Shown: positions 27,046 through 39,965 of the stretch, one piece after another
Numbering within the stretch: position 1 is the stretch's first letter
Layout of the letters: every line of letters begins with the position of its first letter
Source of the DNA: PFL42 sp963789825
Lineage (GTDB): Bacteria; Chloroflexota; Anaerolineae; Anaerolineales; E44-bin32
DNA length: 64,000 bases
Reading direction: 5' to 3'
Assembly (NCBI GenBank): GCA_963789825.1
Contig: CAWBME010000007.1
Span: 124,001 to 188,000 of the forward strand
Position numbers and translations under genes: made by a program
Notes under the pieces: model-generated
Databases searched by the model: none
Told to the model about the DNA's origin: nothing
What the model saw: only the letters and a program-made list of their open reading frames with translations

Positions 27046-27406
27046 CTACGACCCAGCCTGGGCGCGTTCGCGCAACACGATCGTGATGTGCGACGAACCC
27101 TTCTGGATCGGCTTGAACCGCCCACGGGCCCCGAAGCGGCGCCAGCGGCGTGTCGGCCCCTCGTCGGCCGAGGCCGCGCTCACGAAGAGGTCATCCCGGC
27201 TCAGGCCGAAATTCTGCTCGGCGTTGGCAATCGCCGAACGCAGCACCTTGGCCACCGGATCCGACCCGGCATTGTGCGTGAAGCGCAGCACGTCCATCGC
27301 CTCGTTGGCCGACCGGCCCCGGATCATGTCTACCACCAGGCGGGTCTTACGGGTAGAGACAGGGATGATACCGACCCACGGCCTTGACATCTCGGTGTTC
27401 AGCCAT
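27046..27406 (-). CDS. rplV: 50S ribosomal protein L22 (frameshifted near its start)
   Basis: The body (RKTRLVVDMIRGRSANEAMD, LRSAIANAEQNFGLSRDDLF, GARGRFKPIQKGSSHITIVL) is L22. Its own frame has no good start; the neighbouring frame begins ATG 27406 with MAEHRDVKAVGRY, the expected N-terminus. The two join as ...AVGRYIPVSTRKTRL if one base is removed from the TATCATCC stretch at about 27364-27370. The gene length, 361 bases, is one more than a multiple of three. This is a probable sequence error. L22 lines the exit tunnel. Confidence 0.92.
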
Positions 27407-27415
27407 CTTCGCCTT

Positions 27416-27709
27416 CTACTCTGTCGTCGGTGTCGTTTTGGTGGTCTTGTCCCGCTGGACGTGACCCCGGAAGGTGCGTGTCGGGGCAAATTCGCCCAGC
27501 TTGTGACCGACCATGTTCTCGGTGATATAGATCGGGACATGCCGGCGCCCGTCATGCACGGCAACGGTGTGGCCGACCATCTGTGGAAACACGGTGCTGG
27601 CCCGGCTCCACGTGCGCACCACCTTCTTGTCGCCGCGCTGGTTCATGACCTCGATCTTCTTCAACAGCTTGGGCTCGATGTACGGCCCCTTCTTGAGTGA
27701 TCGCGACAT
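27416..27709 (-). CDS. rpsS: 30S ribosomal protein S19
   Basis: The product is 97 residues, MSRSLKKGPYIEPKLLKKIE, then TWSRASTVFPQMVGHTVAVH and ENMVGHKLGEFAPTRTFRGH. The C-terminus is Thr/Lys-rich. It lies between rplB and rplV. Confidence 0.97.
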   Translation of the reverse strand: MSRSLKKGPYIEPKLLKKIEVMNQRGDKKVVRTWSRASTVFPQMVGHTVAVHDGRRHVPIYITENMVGHKLGEFAPTRTFRGHVQRDKTTKTTPTTE

Positions 27710-27750
27710 TGTCTTCTTCCCTCATCCCCTTCGAGGCAGCAGCCCGCAGG

Positions 27751-28587
27751 CTAGCGGCGCTTCTTGGCGCGGCGGCGCACGATGTACTTGTCGGATTGGG
27801 TATTGCGCCGCGTCCGGTAGCCGCGTGTCGGCTGCCCCCACGGGCTCTTCGGGCCCGGCATGCCGGTGGGCTGCCGCCCTTCCCCGCCGCCGTGCGGGTG
27901 GTCTCGCGGCGACATCGCCGTGCCACGCACCGTCGGCCGCACGCCCAGATGGCGCTTGCGACCGGCCTTCCCCAGCTTGATGTTGCTGTGGTCGGCATTA
28001 CCCACCTCGCCAATCGTGGCGTAGCAGGTCTGCATCACCCGGCGCACCTCGCCCGACGGCAGGCGGAGGGAGGCGTAGGTGCCTTCCTTCCCCAGCACCT
28101 GGGCGGCCGTCCCGGCCGAGCGCACCATCTGGCCGCCCTTGCCCTGCTGCAGCTCAATGTTGTGCACCAGCGTACCGAGCGGGATGCTGGAGAGCGGCAG
28201 GCTGTTGCCGGGCCGGATCTCGGCTTCGCTGCCCGCCATCACCGCGTCGCCCACCTTCAAGCCATTCGGGGCCAGAATGTAACGCTTCTCCCCGTCGGCA
28301 TAGTTGAGCAGCGCCAGGCGCGCGGAGCGGTTCGGGTCGTACTCGATCGAGGCGACGCGGGCCGGGATGCCGCGCTTGTCCCGCTTGAAATCCACGATGC
28401 GGATGTAGCGCCGGTTGCCGCCACCTTGGTGGCGGACGGTGATCCGACCAGAGACGTTGCGCCCGCCCTTGCCGCGCTTGATCACAATCAGCGAGCGCTC
28501 GGGCTTGTCCTTGGTGATTTCCTCGAAGGTGGCGCCGCTCATGCCGCGCCGGCCAGGAGAGGTGGGCTTGTAGGTCTTGACCGCCAT
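27751..28587 (-). CDS. rplB: 50S ribosomal protein L2
   Basis: The product is 278 residues. It begins MAVKTYKPTSPGRRGMSG; the peptidyl-transferase-adjacent segment is RGTAMSPRDHPHGGGEGRQP, including the conserved His. It ends with the basic IVRRRAKKRR tail. The start ATG overlaps the rplW stop (TGATG). Confidence 0.97.
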   Translation of the reverse strand: MAVKTYKPTSPGRRGMSGATFEEITKDKPERSLIVIKRGKGGRNVSGRITVRHQGGGNRRYIRIVDFKRDKRGIPARVASIEYDPNRSARLALLNYADGEKRYILAPNGLKVGDAVMAGSEAEIRPGNSLPLSSIPLGTLVHNIELQQGKGGQMVRSAGTAAQVLGKEGTYASLRLPSGEVRRVMQTCYATIGEVGNADHSNIKLGKAGRKRHLGVRPTVRGTAMSPRDHPHGGGEGRQPTGMPGPKSPWGQPTRGYRTRRNTQSDKYIVRRRAKKRR

Positions 28588-28889
28588 CACTTCACTCCTT
28601 CGAGGACATCAATCGTCTGGCCCTGGGCCAATGTGACGATTGCCTTCTTGTAGCCGGGGTTGCGCACCAGCAATCGCCGGCCACGGCCGCGCCGCCCCTT
28701 CTTGGAGGGCGCATTCATCACATTCACCCGGACCACCTCGACGCCGAACAGCTTCTCGACCGCTTCCTTAATCTGCGCCTTGGTCGCCTTGCTGGCAACC
28801 TCGAAGGCATACTGGCCGAGCTTGGCGCTCTGAAAGTTCGACTTCTCGGTTACCACCGGGCGGCGGAGCACATCATAGACCGTGATCAT
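28587..28889 (-). CDS. rplW: 50S ribosomal protein L23
   Basis: The product is 100 residues, MITVYDVLRRPVVTEKSNFQ, then EVASKATKAQIKEAVEKLFG and GRRLLVRNPGYKKAIVTLAQ. The ATG at 28889 follows AAGGAG; the frame extends upstream to 28940 but without L23 sequence. It docks SRP and trigger factor at the exit tunnel. Confidence 0.96.
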   Translation of the reverse strand: MITVYDVLRRPVVTEKSNFQSAKLGQYAFEVASKATKAQIKEAVEKLFGVEVVRVNVMNAPSKKGRRGRGRRLLVRNPGYKKAIVTLAQGQTIDVLEGVK

Positions 28890-28899
28890 CACAGACTCC

Positions 28900-29523
28900 T
28901 TAGTGCGCCAGGTGGCTGGAGATGGCGTCCACTGCCCCAAGCGGCAGCAGCAGACGCTGGTAGCCGAGCAAGTCCCGCACGTTCAGGTACGACGCCGACA
29001 GAGTCTTGACCGAGGGCAGGTTGCGGGCGCTGCGTTCGACCATCTCGTCCCGCTCGGCCAGCACAATCAACACACTGCTCGTCCCCGTCAGCCGCTGCAG
29101 CGCCGCCGCCATCTCCTTCGTCTTGGGTTGCTCCAGGCGGAGCTCATCCAGCACCACGATCTGCGCCTCGCGGGCCTTGACCGAGAGCGCCGCCCGCAGC
29201 GCCGCCTGCCGCATCTTGCGCGGCATCGACTGGCTGAAGTCACGCGGTCGCGGCGTATGCGCCTTACCGCCCTTGGCCCAATTGGGCGCCCGGGTCGAGC
29301 CTTGGCGAGCCCGGCCGGTCCCCTTCTGGCGCCACGGCTTGCGTCCGCCGCCGGAGACCTCGGCGCGGGTCTTGGTCTTGCGCGTCCCGAGGCGGGCATT
29401 GGCATACTGGCGCACCAGTGCCTGGTGCATCAGCTCCTTCTTGATCGGGGCTTCGAAGATGGCCGGCGGCAGCTCCACCGTCCGCACCTTCTCGCCCTGC
29501 ATGTTCACGACATCTACCTTCAT
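28900..29523 (-). CDS. rplD: 50S ribosomal protein L4
   Basis: The product is 207 residues. The extended loop is recognisable (ARLGTRKTKTRAEVSGGGRK, then PWRQKGTGRARQGSTRAPNW), and the C-terminal part shows ARNLPSVKTLSASYLNVRDL. In other bacteria L4 represses the S10 operon; no leader binding site was identified here. Confidence 0.96.
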   Translation of the reverse strand: MKVDVVNMQGEKVRTVELPPAIFEAPIKKELMHQALVRQYANARLGTRKTKTRAEVSGGGRKPWRQKGTGRARQGSTRAPNWAKGGKAHTPRPRDFSQSMPRKMRQAALRAALSVKAREAQIVVLDELRLEQPKTKEMAAALQRLTGTSSVLIVLAERDEMVERSARNLPSVKTLSASYLNVRDLLGYQRLLLPLGAVDAISSHLAH

Positions 29524-29544
29524 GGTCGACTCGCTCCCACTGGC

Positions 29545-30174
29545 CTACTGCTTCCGGGCGGCCTTGATGACCACCAGGCCTCCCCGCGGGCCGGGGACGC
29601 TGCCATTGACGCCGAGCAGGTTGCGCTCAGTGTCCACCCATTCAATTCGCAGATTCTGCGAGGTCACGCGTTCCGAGCCCATGTGCCCAGGCATGCGGGT
29701 TCCCTTGTAGACGCGTCCCGGGGTCGAGGTCGAACCGATCGAACCGACCGCCCGCTGCCGGTCCGACTGACCGTGGGTCTTGGGTCCACCGCTGAAGCCG
29801 TGACGCTTCATGCCGCCCTGGAACCCCTTGCCCTTGCTGATGGCCACGATGTCGACCCGCTCACCGATGGCAAACACCTCGACGGTGACCTGATCGCCTT
29901 CCTTGACCAGTTCATCCTGCTGGATGCGAAACTCGCGCAGGTGGCGCAGCGGAGGCAGGTTGCTCTTCTTCAGATGGCCCAGCTCGCCCCCCGGCATGCG
30001 CCGGGGTTTGCTCTCGCCGAAGCCGAGCTGAACCGCTCGGTAGCCATCGCGCTCCTGCAGGCGTACCTGGGTGACATAGCAAGGCCCAGCTTCGATCAGC
30101 GTCACCGGCTTGGCAGAACCCGACGCGTCGAAGATCTGGGTCATCCCAACTTTCTTGCCAATCAGCCCCTTCAT
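29545..30174 (-). CDS. rplC: 50S ribosomal protein L3
   Basis: The product is 209 residues, MKGLIGKKVGMTQIFDASGS, then YRAVQLGFGESKPRRMPGGE, GKGFQGGMKRHGFSGGPKTH and RMPGHMGSERVTSQNLRIEW. The glutamine whose methylation is known in E. coli lies in this region. It is separated from rpsJ by an unusual 187-base spacer. Confidence 0.97.
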   Translation of the reverse strand: MKGLIGKKVGMTQIFDASGSAKPVTLIEAGPCYVTQVRLQERDGYRAVQLGFGESKPRRMPGGELGHLKKSNLPPLRHLREFRIQQDELVKEGDQVTVEVFAIGERVDIVAISKGKGFQGGMKRHGFSGGPKTHGQSDRQRAVGSIGSTSTPGRVYKGTRMPGHMGSERVTSQNLRIEWVDTERNLLGVNGSVPGPRGGLVVIKAARKQ

Positions 30175-30328
30175 ACGTTGTCTCCTCGGTCATCCTTGTC
30201 GGGACTGTCGCCTGGGCCAGGCGCATCATCCCCGAACGCAGGGCAGTCCACCCGGTCGTCGACGGCCTGCTGTTCGTGGGGCCGACCCCGACACACGTGC
30301 TTGCGCTGCCTCACTTCGCGACCAGCTA

Positions 30329-30365
30329 CTAGCGATCAGCTAGCAGCTGAGCTGCTAGTTGCTAG
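30329..30365. repeat. CTAG-rich inverted-repeat cluster in the rpsJ-rplC spacer
   Basis: Four CTAG tetramers fall within 37 bases (30329, 30340, 30355, 30362). Eight-base arms CTAGCAGC and GCTGCTAG at 30340-30347 and 30351-30358 form a hairpin with a 3-base loop. It starts at the rpsJ stop codon. It may attenuate or process the mRNA between rpsJ and rplC; no U-run follows, so a plain terminator is unlikely. Confidence 0.5.
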
Positions 30366-30670
30366 ATCTTGATCTCGATATCCACACCCGCCGGCAGATT
30401 CAGCCGCATCAGGGTATCGATCGTCTTGGAGTTCGGCTCAAGCACATCGATCAAGCGCTTGTGCGTGCGGATCTCGAAATGCTCGTGGCTGTCCTTGTCG
30501 ATGAAGGTCGAACGGCGCACGGTGAAGCGCTCGATGCGGGTTGGCAAGGGAACCGGGCCCACCACCTTGGCCCCGGTGCGCTCCGCCGTCTCGACGATGC
30601 GCGCCGCGGACTGGTCGAGCACGCGGTGGTCGTACGCCTTCAGCCGGATGCGGATCTTCTGCTTCGCCAT
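30362..30670 (-). CDS. rpsJ: 30S ribosomal protein S10
   Basis: The product is 102 residues, MAKQKIRIRLKAYDHRVLDQ, then GAKVVGPVPLPTRIERFTVR and HFEIRTHKRLIDVLEPNSKT. It is also the NusE partner in transcription antitermination in other bacteria. It lies seven bases after tuf. Confidence 0.97.
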   Translation of the reverse strand: MAKQKIRIRLKAYDHRVLDQSAARIVETAERTGAKVVGPVPLPTRIERFTVRRSTFIDKDSHEHFEIRTHKRLIDVLEPNSKTIDTLMRLNLPAGVDIEIKI

Positions 30671-30677
30671 GCCGCAC

Positions 30678-31880
<1,203 letters not shown>

Positions 31881-31926
31881 GATTGCCGTCTCCGTCCTTG
31901 TCTGTGAATAGCCGCCGGGGAGCCCG

Positions 31927-34005
31927 CTAGCGGGCGCCTTCCAGCACGCTGCGGGTGACCGATTCCGACACTTCGGCGTAGTGGTCGAATTCCATCGTGA
32001 ACACGCCCCGGCCCTGGGTCATCGAACGCAGGTCGGTGGCATAACCAAACATCTCGGCCAGCGGCACGGTCGCATTGATCACCTGGGTCTTCCCCGCGCG
32101 CGCCTCAATGCCCTCGATCGACGCCCGCCGCGCCGCCAGGTTGCCCGAGACCTCCCCCAGGTAATCCTCGGGCACGACGACCTCGAGCCGCATCACCGGC
32201 TCGAGCAGGATCGGCCGGCCCTGCTGAACGCCCTGCTTGAAAGCCAGCGAGCCGGCCATCTTGAAGGCCATCTCGTTCGAATCAACCTCGTGGAAAGACC
32301 CGTCGATCAGGCGCACCACAATGTCGGTGACCGGATAGCCGGCCAGCACGCCGCCCTCGGCTGCCTCGATCACGCCCTTGCCAACCGCCGGGATGTACTC
32401 GCGCGGGATGGCGCCGCCCGCGATCTTGTCCTCGAAGCGTACGCCCGAGCCCTTCTCGCCGGGCGCGAGCGAGAGCACCACATGGCCGTATTGGCCGCGG
32501 CCGCCGGTCTGCTTGACGTAGCGGTATTCCGACTTGGCCACCGCCCGGCCGATCGATTCGCGGTAGGCGACGCGGGGCCGCCCCATCTTGGCTTGCACCT
32601 TGAACTCGCGCAGCATGCGGTCGACCAGCACCTCGAGGTGCAGCTCACCCATCCCGGAAATCACGGTCTGGCCGGTGTTCTCATCCGTACCGACACGGAA
32701 GGTCGGATCTTCCTCGGAGAGCTTCTGCAGCGCCTCGCCCATCTTGCTCTGGTCGACCGTCGTCTTGGGCTCAATCGCCAGGAAGATCACCGGCTCGGGG
32801 AAGGTGATGCTCTCGAGCACGATCGGGTTGGCCTGATCGCACAGCGTGTCGCCGGTGAAGGTCTCTTTCATGCCCAGGACGGCGGCGATGTCGCCCGCCA
32901 GAACCTCGGAGACGTCTTCGCGACGGTCGGCGTACATGCGAATCAGTCGACCCACCCGCTCACGCTTGCCCTTGGCCGAGTTGAAGACCATCGAGCCTTG
33001 GGTGATCTTGCCCGAGTACACGCGGAAGTAGGCCAGCCGGCCGACGTAGGGGTCGGTAACGATCTTGAACACCAGGGCGCTCAGGGGCGCGTCGTCCTTG
33101 GCCTGCCGCGTCTGCGCCTCATCGGTGTCGGGCTTGTTGCCGATCACCGGAGGAATATCAAACGGCGAGGGCAGGTAGTCGATAATGGCGTCGAGCAACG
33201 GCTGCACGCCCCGGTTGCGCAGCGACGAGCCGCACAACACCGGCGTGGCCTTGCCCTGGATCACCGCCCGGCGCAGGCTGGCCTGCAGTTCGGCCTGGGT
33301 GATCTCCTGGCCTTCGACGAACTTCTCCAGCAGGTACTCGTCGGTCTCGGCGATGTGCTCGATCATGCGGGCGCGCCGCTCGCCGGCCAGATCCTGGAGT
33401 TCGTCGGGAATGGGGCCGCGCACCGGATCGGTCCCCTGCTCATCCTTCCAGATGATCGCCTCGCTCTGGATCAGGTCGATGACGCCGGTGAAGCCGGCTT
33501 CGGAACCGATCGGGAGCTGGATGGCAATGGGGTTGGCGCCGAGACGATCGCGCATCGATTGCAGGGTGTTCTCGTAGGATGCGCCAGGGCGGTCCATCTT
33601 GTTGACGAAGGCGAGGCGCGGCACGTTGTAGCGATCGGCCTGGCGCCAGACGGTCTCCGATTGTGGCTCAACGCCCTGAACCGCGTCGAAGACGATCACA
33701 CCGCCGTCCAGCACCCGCAGGCAGCGCTGGACCTCCGCCGTGAAGTCGATGTGGCCGGGGGTATCGATCAGGTTGATGATGTGATCGCGCCAGGTCGCGG
33801 TGACCGCGGCCGACACGATGGTGATGCCGCGCTCGCGCTCCTGCTCCATCCAGTCGGTGACGGTGGTCCCGTCGTCCACCGACCCAAGGCGGTGGGTCCG
33901 ACCGGTGTAATAGAGCACCCGCTCGGTAGTGGTGGTCTTACCGGCATCGATATGGGCGATGATGCCGATATTTCGGTAGCGTTCCAGCGGATGCTCGCGT
34001 GCCAT
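31927..34005 (-). CDS. fusA: Elongation factor G
   Basis: The product is 692 residues and drives translocation. GTPase motifs are AHIDAGKTTTTERVLYYTG (G1), RGITI (G2), DTPGHIDFTAEV (G3) and NKMDRPGA (G4). Domain II has YVGRLAYFRVYSGKI, and domain IV/V have GGRGQYGHVVLSL and EGIEARAGKTQVINATVPL. The length is normal. It lies between rpsG and tuf, as in the classical str operon. Confidence 0.97.
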   Translation of the reverse strand: MAREHPLERYRNIGIIAHIDAGKTTTTERVLYYTGRTHRLGSVDDGTTVTDWMEQERERGITIVSAAVTATWRDHIINLIDTPGHIDFTAEVQRCLRVLDGGVIVFDAVQGVEPQSETVWRQADRYNVPRLAFVNKMDRPGASYENTLQSMRDRLGANPIAIQLPIGSEAGFTGVIDLIQSEAIIWKDEQGTDPVRGPIPDELQDLAGERRARMIEHIAETDEYLLEKFVEGQEITQAELQASLRRAVIQGKATPVLCGSSLRNRGVQPLLDAIIDYLPSPFDIPPVIGNKPDTDEAQTRQAKDDAPLSALVFKIVTDPYVGRLAYFRVYSGKITQGSMVFNSAKGKRERVGRLIRMYADRREDVSEVLAGDIAAVLGMKETFTGDTLCDQANPIVLESITFPEPVIFLAIEPKTTVDQSKMGEALQKLSEEDPTFRVGTDENTGQTVISGMGELHLEVLVDRMLREFKVQAKMGRPRVAYRESIGRAVAKSEYRYVKQTGGRGQYGHVVLSLAPGEKGSGVRFEDKIAGGAIPREYIPAVGKGVIEAAEGGVLAGYPVTDIVVRLIDGSFHEVDSNEMAFKMAGSLAFKQGVQQGRPILLEPVMRLEVVVPEDYLGEVSGNLAARRASIEGIEARAGKTQVINATVPLAEMFGYATDLRSMTQGRGVFTMEFDHYAEVSESVTRSVLEGAR

Positions 34006-34042
34006 CAGTCACACCCCTGCCGTATCCGGCAGGCGGCTCCTT

Positions 34043-34510
34043 CTACCAGCGGTAGTGGGCGAAGGCCCGGTTGGCCTCGGCCATCTTGTGGGTCTCTTCC
34101 CGGCGCTTCATGGCGGCGCCGGTGTTGTTGGCGGCGTCCATCAGCTCGCCGGCCAGCTTTTCGGCCATCGAGCGACCGGAGCGGGCGCGGCAGGCGGCCA
34201 GGATCCAGCGGTGCGCCAGGGAGATACGCCGGTCGTTCGCAACTTCCACCGGCACCTGGTAGGTCGCCCCGCCGACGCGGCGTGGCTTCACCTCGAGCAT
34301 CGGCGAGACGTTCTTGATCGCCGCCTCGAAGATCTCCAGGGGCTCGCGCTTGGCTCGCTCCTGGATGATGTCAAAGGAGTCATACAGAACACGCGCCGCG
34401 GTGCTCTTCTTGCCGCGCCGCATCAAGCTGTTGACGAACGCCTGCACCATCTTGCTGTTGTAGCGCACGTCCCCAGGGACGACTCGCTTCTCCGGCTTGG
34501 TCCTTCGCAT
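34043..34510 (-). CDS. rpsG: 30S ribosomal protein S7
   Basis: The product is 155 residues from ATG 34510 (MRRTKPEKRVVPGDVRYNSK). It has SLMRRGKKSTAARVLYDSFD, YQVPVEVANDRRISLAHRWI and the end AEANRAFAHYRW. It is a primary 16S-binding and E-site protein; in E. coli it represses the str operon. Confidence 0.97.
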   Translation of the reverse strand: MRRTKPEKRVVPGDVRYNSKMVQAFVNSLMRRGKKSTAARVLYDSFDIIQERAKREPLEIFEAAIKNVSPMLEVKPRRVGGATYQVPVEVANDRRISLAHRWILAACRARSGRSMAEKLAGELMDAANNTGAAMKRREETHKMAEANRAFAHYRW

Positions 34511-34580
34511 CGATCCGCTCCCTCTCACCAGCAGCCGGCCGGGCAGCTATGCGCGGCCGACCTCGATCCCACACGTTCGG

Positions 34581-35003
34581 CTAGGCTTCCTTCGGACGCT
34601 TGCCGCCGTACTTCGAGCGCCCCTGCCGACGACCCTCGACGCCAGTGGTGTCGAGCGTGCCGCGCACAATGTGATAACGCACGCCCGGCAGGTCCTTGAC
34701 TCGGCCGCCGCGCACCAGCACCACGGAGTGCTCCTGCAGCGAATGACCCTCGCCCGGAATGTACGCCGTCACTTCCATCATGTTGGTCAACCGGACGCGG
34801 GCAACCTTGCGCAGTGCCGAGTTCGGTTTCTTCGGAGTCTGCGTGCGAACCTGGGTGCAGACGCCCCGCTTCTGCGGGGCGCCCTTGGCTACCGGAAGGC
34901 GTCGCTGCTTGTTGGAATTGAAGATGTACTGCAGCGCCGGCGCCTTCGTTTTCAGGCGCTTGGTCTTCCGGCCCTTGCGCACCAGCTGGTTGATGGTCGG
35001 CAC
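34581..35003 (-). CDS. rpsL: 30S ribosomal protein S12
   Basis: The product is 140 residues. GTG 35003 is chosen, since GGAGG lies six bases upstream and gives MPTINQLVRKGRK. The decoding-centre segments are GVCTQVRTQTPKKPNSALRK (Lys in PKKPNS, wild type for streptomycin) and IPGEGHSLQEHSVVLVRGGR. It is the first gene of the superoperon, preceded by a structured leader. Confidence 0.96.
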   Translation of the reverse strand: MPTINQLVRKGRKTKRLKTKAPALQYIFNSNKQRRLPVAKGAPQKRGVCTQVRTQTPKKPNSALRKVARVRLTNMMEVTAYIPGEGHSLQEHSVVLVRGGRVKDLPGVRYHIVRGTLDTTGVEGRRQGRSKYGGKRPKEA

Positions 35004-35056
35004 GTTCACCCTCCACACGAAGCTGGGGCTCCAACCGCGGGCCCCTGGCCACATAG

Positions 35057-35086
35057 CGAGGCCATCGATGCTGAGCGATGGCCTCG
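35057..35086 (-). promoter_or_regulatory. Leader hairpin upstream of rpsL
   Basis: Perfect 11-base arms (CGAGGCCATCG and CGATGGCCTCG) flank an 8-base loop, 54 bases before the rpsL start and inside the predicted 5' leader. No U-run follows. It could be a ribosomal-protein autoregulation site or an mRNA stabiliser; this is inference. Confidence 0.5.
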
Positions 35087-35109
35087 GCTAGTCAACGTCC
35101 TATTCGGCT

Positions 35110-35138
35110 CGGATGGGCTCTTCCCACACTCCCATCCG
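35110..35138 (-). promoter_or_regulatory. Second leader hairpin of the str operon
   Basis: Arms CGGATGGG and CCCATCCG (8 bases, perfect) flank a 13-base loop, just downstream of the predicted transcription start. Together with the hairpin at 35057 it gives a two-stem leader. Confidence 0.4.
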
Positions 35139-35165
35139 TCGGACTAGTTCGGCAACGGACCCTCA

Positions 35166-35195
35166 GTCTACCATGCCCTGTGAGGTCCCGTCAAG
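35166..35195 (-). promoter_or_regulatory. Probable promoter of the ribosomal superoperon
   Basis: On the minus strand TTGACG (35195-35190) is followed after 18 bases by TAGACT (35171-35166). It is the best sigma-70-like pair in the gap between rpoB and rpsL and would give a leader of about 155 bases. The rpoB terminator lies between it and rpoB, so the superoperon needs its own promoter. Confidence 0.55.
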
Positions 35196-35805
35196 ATCTG
35201 GTGCTCGTCCAGTCTGAGGGAGACGGTCAGCCGGCCGCGCCCCAGCCCGCCCAGGCCGGTTGGGGCTGAATCCGCATTTCGGGCCCCGGGCCGTTGACGG
35301 TGCGGGCGCCCCCCCAGCCACCGCCTGACCGACCGGGTCCGACGCCGGATGCCCCGCCTGGCAGGTGCCCGGCCAATAGCCTCATCGGCCGGGCTCCCGA
35401 CCCCATCGGTTCAGCCATCAACCACCAGCTCCCCGGCGGACCCCACGGGTGATCCCGATTGGGCGGCTACCCTTGGCGCCCAAACGCGGGCCGGCAGCCT
35501 GCGGACACCGAGACTGCGAGAGGGGCATGGCTGGCGGCAGGGCTCGCAGCCAAGGGCAGATTCTCGCGTCCTCCCTGCGTCAGCCTGGCGAGGGGGGTTG
35601 GGTCGGCCGGGCCTGGGCCGCCGGCGGCTGCCCGCCTGCGGAGCCAGGGCAAGGGCTGGCCGTGGAGTCGGAGGAGCCGGCGTCGCCCTCCGCCGCACAG
35701 TCCGGGGCAGTCCTGCGAGGGTCGAGGCGAGCACAGCCTGGCAGCATGTCCTCACGCCCATCCACGCCGCTACCAGCCGGCTCCGGCGAGAACGCCCGGG
35801 AAGAA
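35196..35805. other. Gene-free gap between rpoB and the str operon
   Basis: About 600 very GC-rich bases. Frames on both strands are low-complexity Pro/Ala/Arg/Gly sequences with no family-like content. In many bacteria rpoC would follow rpoB here; no part of it is present. Confidence 0.6.
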
Positions 35806-35839
35806 CCAGGGCCCGGCGACACCGATCGCCGGGCCCTGG
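35806..35839 (-). terminator. Rho-independent terminator after rpoB
   Basis: Perfect 14-base arms (CCAGGGCCCGGCGA and TCGCCGGGCCCTGG) flank a 6-base loop, 29 bases beyond the rpoB stop. The minus strand continues TTCTTCCC. Confidence 0.75.
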
Positions 35840-35868
35840 AGAAGGCCACGCAATGAGCGAGCCGCGGG

Positions 35869-39781
<3,913 letters not shown>

Positions 39782-39965
39782 AGGTTGCTCCTGTGTGCGT
39801 CCTCGTCGTGCGACGAGAGAAGACAAGCAAAGGCGGGCGACCGACGCGGCATCTCCCGGTCCCTCGCGGGCCGCCGCAAACCGGTTTGCCCGGTGCCAGA
39901 TTAGAATTGCGAATGGTTAGTGTACCAGGCACATGTGTGGAAGTCAATATTCAGGCCAACGCCCC

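Noticed and set aside
31981..34317. Plus-strand frame of 778 codons opposite fusA
   Set aside because: His/Arg/Asp-rich antisense shadow of EF-G.
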